NCBI GenBank assembly: GCA_023128635.1
Contig: JAGMDP010000128.1
Span: 1-25,451 of the forward strand
DNA length: 25,451 nucleotides
Direction of reading: 5' to 3'
From: Candidatus Heimdallarchaeota archaeon
GTDB taxonomy: Archaea; Asgardarchaeota; Heimdallarchaeia; JABLTI01
Within the stretch, counting starts at the first letter, position 1; the number at the start of each line of letters is the position of its first letter. A model generated the notes under the pieces. The model saw nothing but the letters and a program-made list of their open reading frames with translations. It had not been told where the DNA came from and did no database searches. A program made the position numbers and the translations under genes. This document shows, in pieces, positions 25,060 to 25,451 of this stretch.

Positions 25060-25451
25060 TTATTCATCCTCTATGTATATGATCTCCAAGTCTTTGAATT
25101 CATCATCACGTCTATTCTTGTACCAATCTCTAATATTTCTTCCAAAGAAGACAATTATTGCTGCTACGAGAATTATATTGAATGGAATTAGAATGTAAGG
25201 GAACAATCTTCCGGTCTTTAAATCAGTAATTAGTTCTGTTGTCTCTGTTATAACTTCTTGTGCTTTAGCATATGCCTCATCATAAAGTCCATTGTTATAA
25301 TCTTGAATTGCAGTATTTATTTTAGTAATTTGTTGAGTGATATTAATTCCTTCTCTACTTGCTTCTTCTATTTTGGAGAAGGCAGTTGTGATTGCATCAT
25401 AAGCTTCTGTTTTTGTTGCTCCTGATATAAAATTTGGTTTATTAAATACAG
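25060..25451 (-). CDS. Membrane protein with helical ectodomain, 5' end beyond the right edge
   Basis: No stop interrupts this frame from the right edge to the TAA at 25060-25062; 130 C-terminal residues are visible. The first 85 or so are helical and polar ('EAYDAITTAFSKIEEASRE', 'YNNGLYDEAYAKAQEV'), resembling paired coiled helices. A TM helix follows ('FPYILIPFNIILVAAIIVFF') and then a cytoplasmic tail beginning 'GRNIRDWYKNRRDDEF' and ending in acidic residues. The likely topology is ectodomain outside, tail inside. It is 12 bases upstream of the DUF1616-like gene in one operon, so the two may form a surface complex. No family name can be given from this fragment. Confidence 0.75.
   Translation of the reverse strand, partial: VFNKPNFISGATKTEAYDAITTAFSKIEEASREGINITQQITKINTAIQDYNNGLYDEAYAKAQEVITETTELITDLKTGRLFPYILIPFNIILVAAIIVFFGRNIRDWYKNRRDDEFKDLEIIYIEDE

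Overview
The window is AT-rich and gene-dense. It looks archaeal: putative TATA boxes precede several genes, short Shine-Dalgarno motifs (GAGGT, GGTGA, AGGTGG) precede several starts, and many predicted extracellular proteins are rich in Asn-x-Ser/Thr sequons. Giant surface proteins with a cytoplasmic roadblock/longin-like domain, beside an eukaryote-style PAPS and sulfotransferase set, suggest an Asgard-type archaeon. That placement is inference; no rRNA or marker gene is present. I saw no tRNA, rRNA, CRISPR array or insertion sequence.

Left half (1-12930): a surface-receptor locus made by tandem duplication. Gene A (1-1125, 5' end outside the window) carries an Ig-like ectodomain, one membrane helix, a roadblock/longin-like cytoplasmic domain and a Gln-rich tail. 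It converges on B1 (1192-6735, minus). B1 encodes about 1847 residues: N-terminal membrane anchor, CBM9-like domain, FG-GAP-type beta-propeller with six Ca2+-type loops, nine Ig-like domains, membrane helix, the same cytoplasmic domain as A, and an alpha-helical C-terminus. The unit was then duplicated: 6898-7218 is a decayed 3' remnant of a second gene A, followed by a full paralogue B2 (7269-12809, minus). B1 and B2 share a promoter-like block.

Centre (13056-18637, plus): a 726-residue helical-solenoid protein of unknown function, divergent from B2, then sulfate activation and transfer genes: ATP sulfurylase (sat), APS kinase (cysC) and a PAPS-dependent sulfotransferase. Together these could make PAPS and use it to sulfate a glycan, lipid or protein. 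A TATA-like box with an adjacent perfect inverted repeat lies just before sat.

Right part (18652-25451): an S9-family serine peptidase and a small HEAT-repeat protein (both minus); a membrane-anchored beta-propeller-like surface protein with a thrombospondin-type-3 Ca2+ segment; a zinc-ribbon polytopic membrane protein; a small Cys-rich protein; and two closely spaced minus-strand genes for single-span membrane proteins, one truncated by the right edge.

Much of the window concerns the cell surface. The most unusual theme is the A/B family, which joins a large Ca2+- and possibly carbohydrate-binding ectodomain through one membrane helix to an intracellular domain of a fold typical of small-GTPase regulators.
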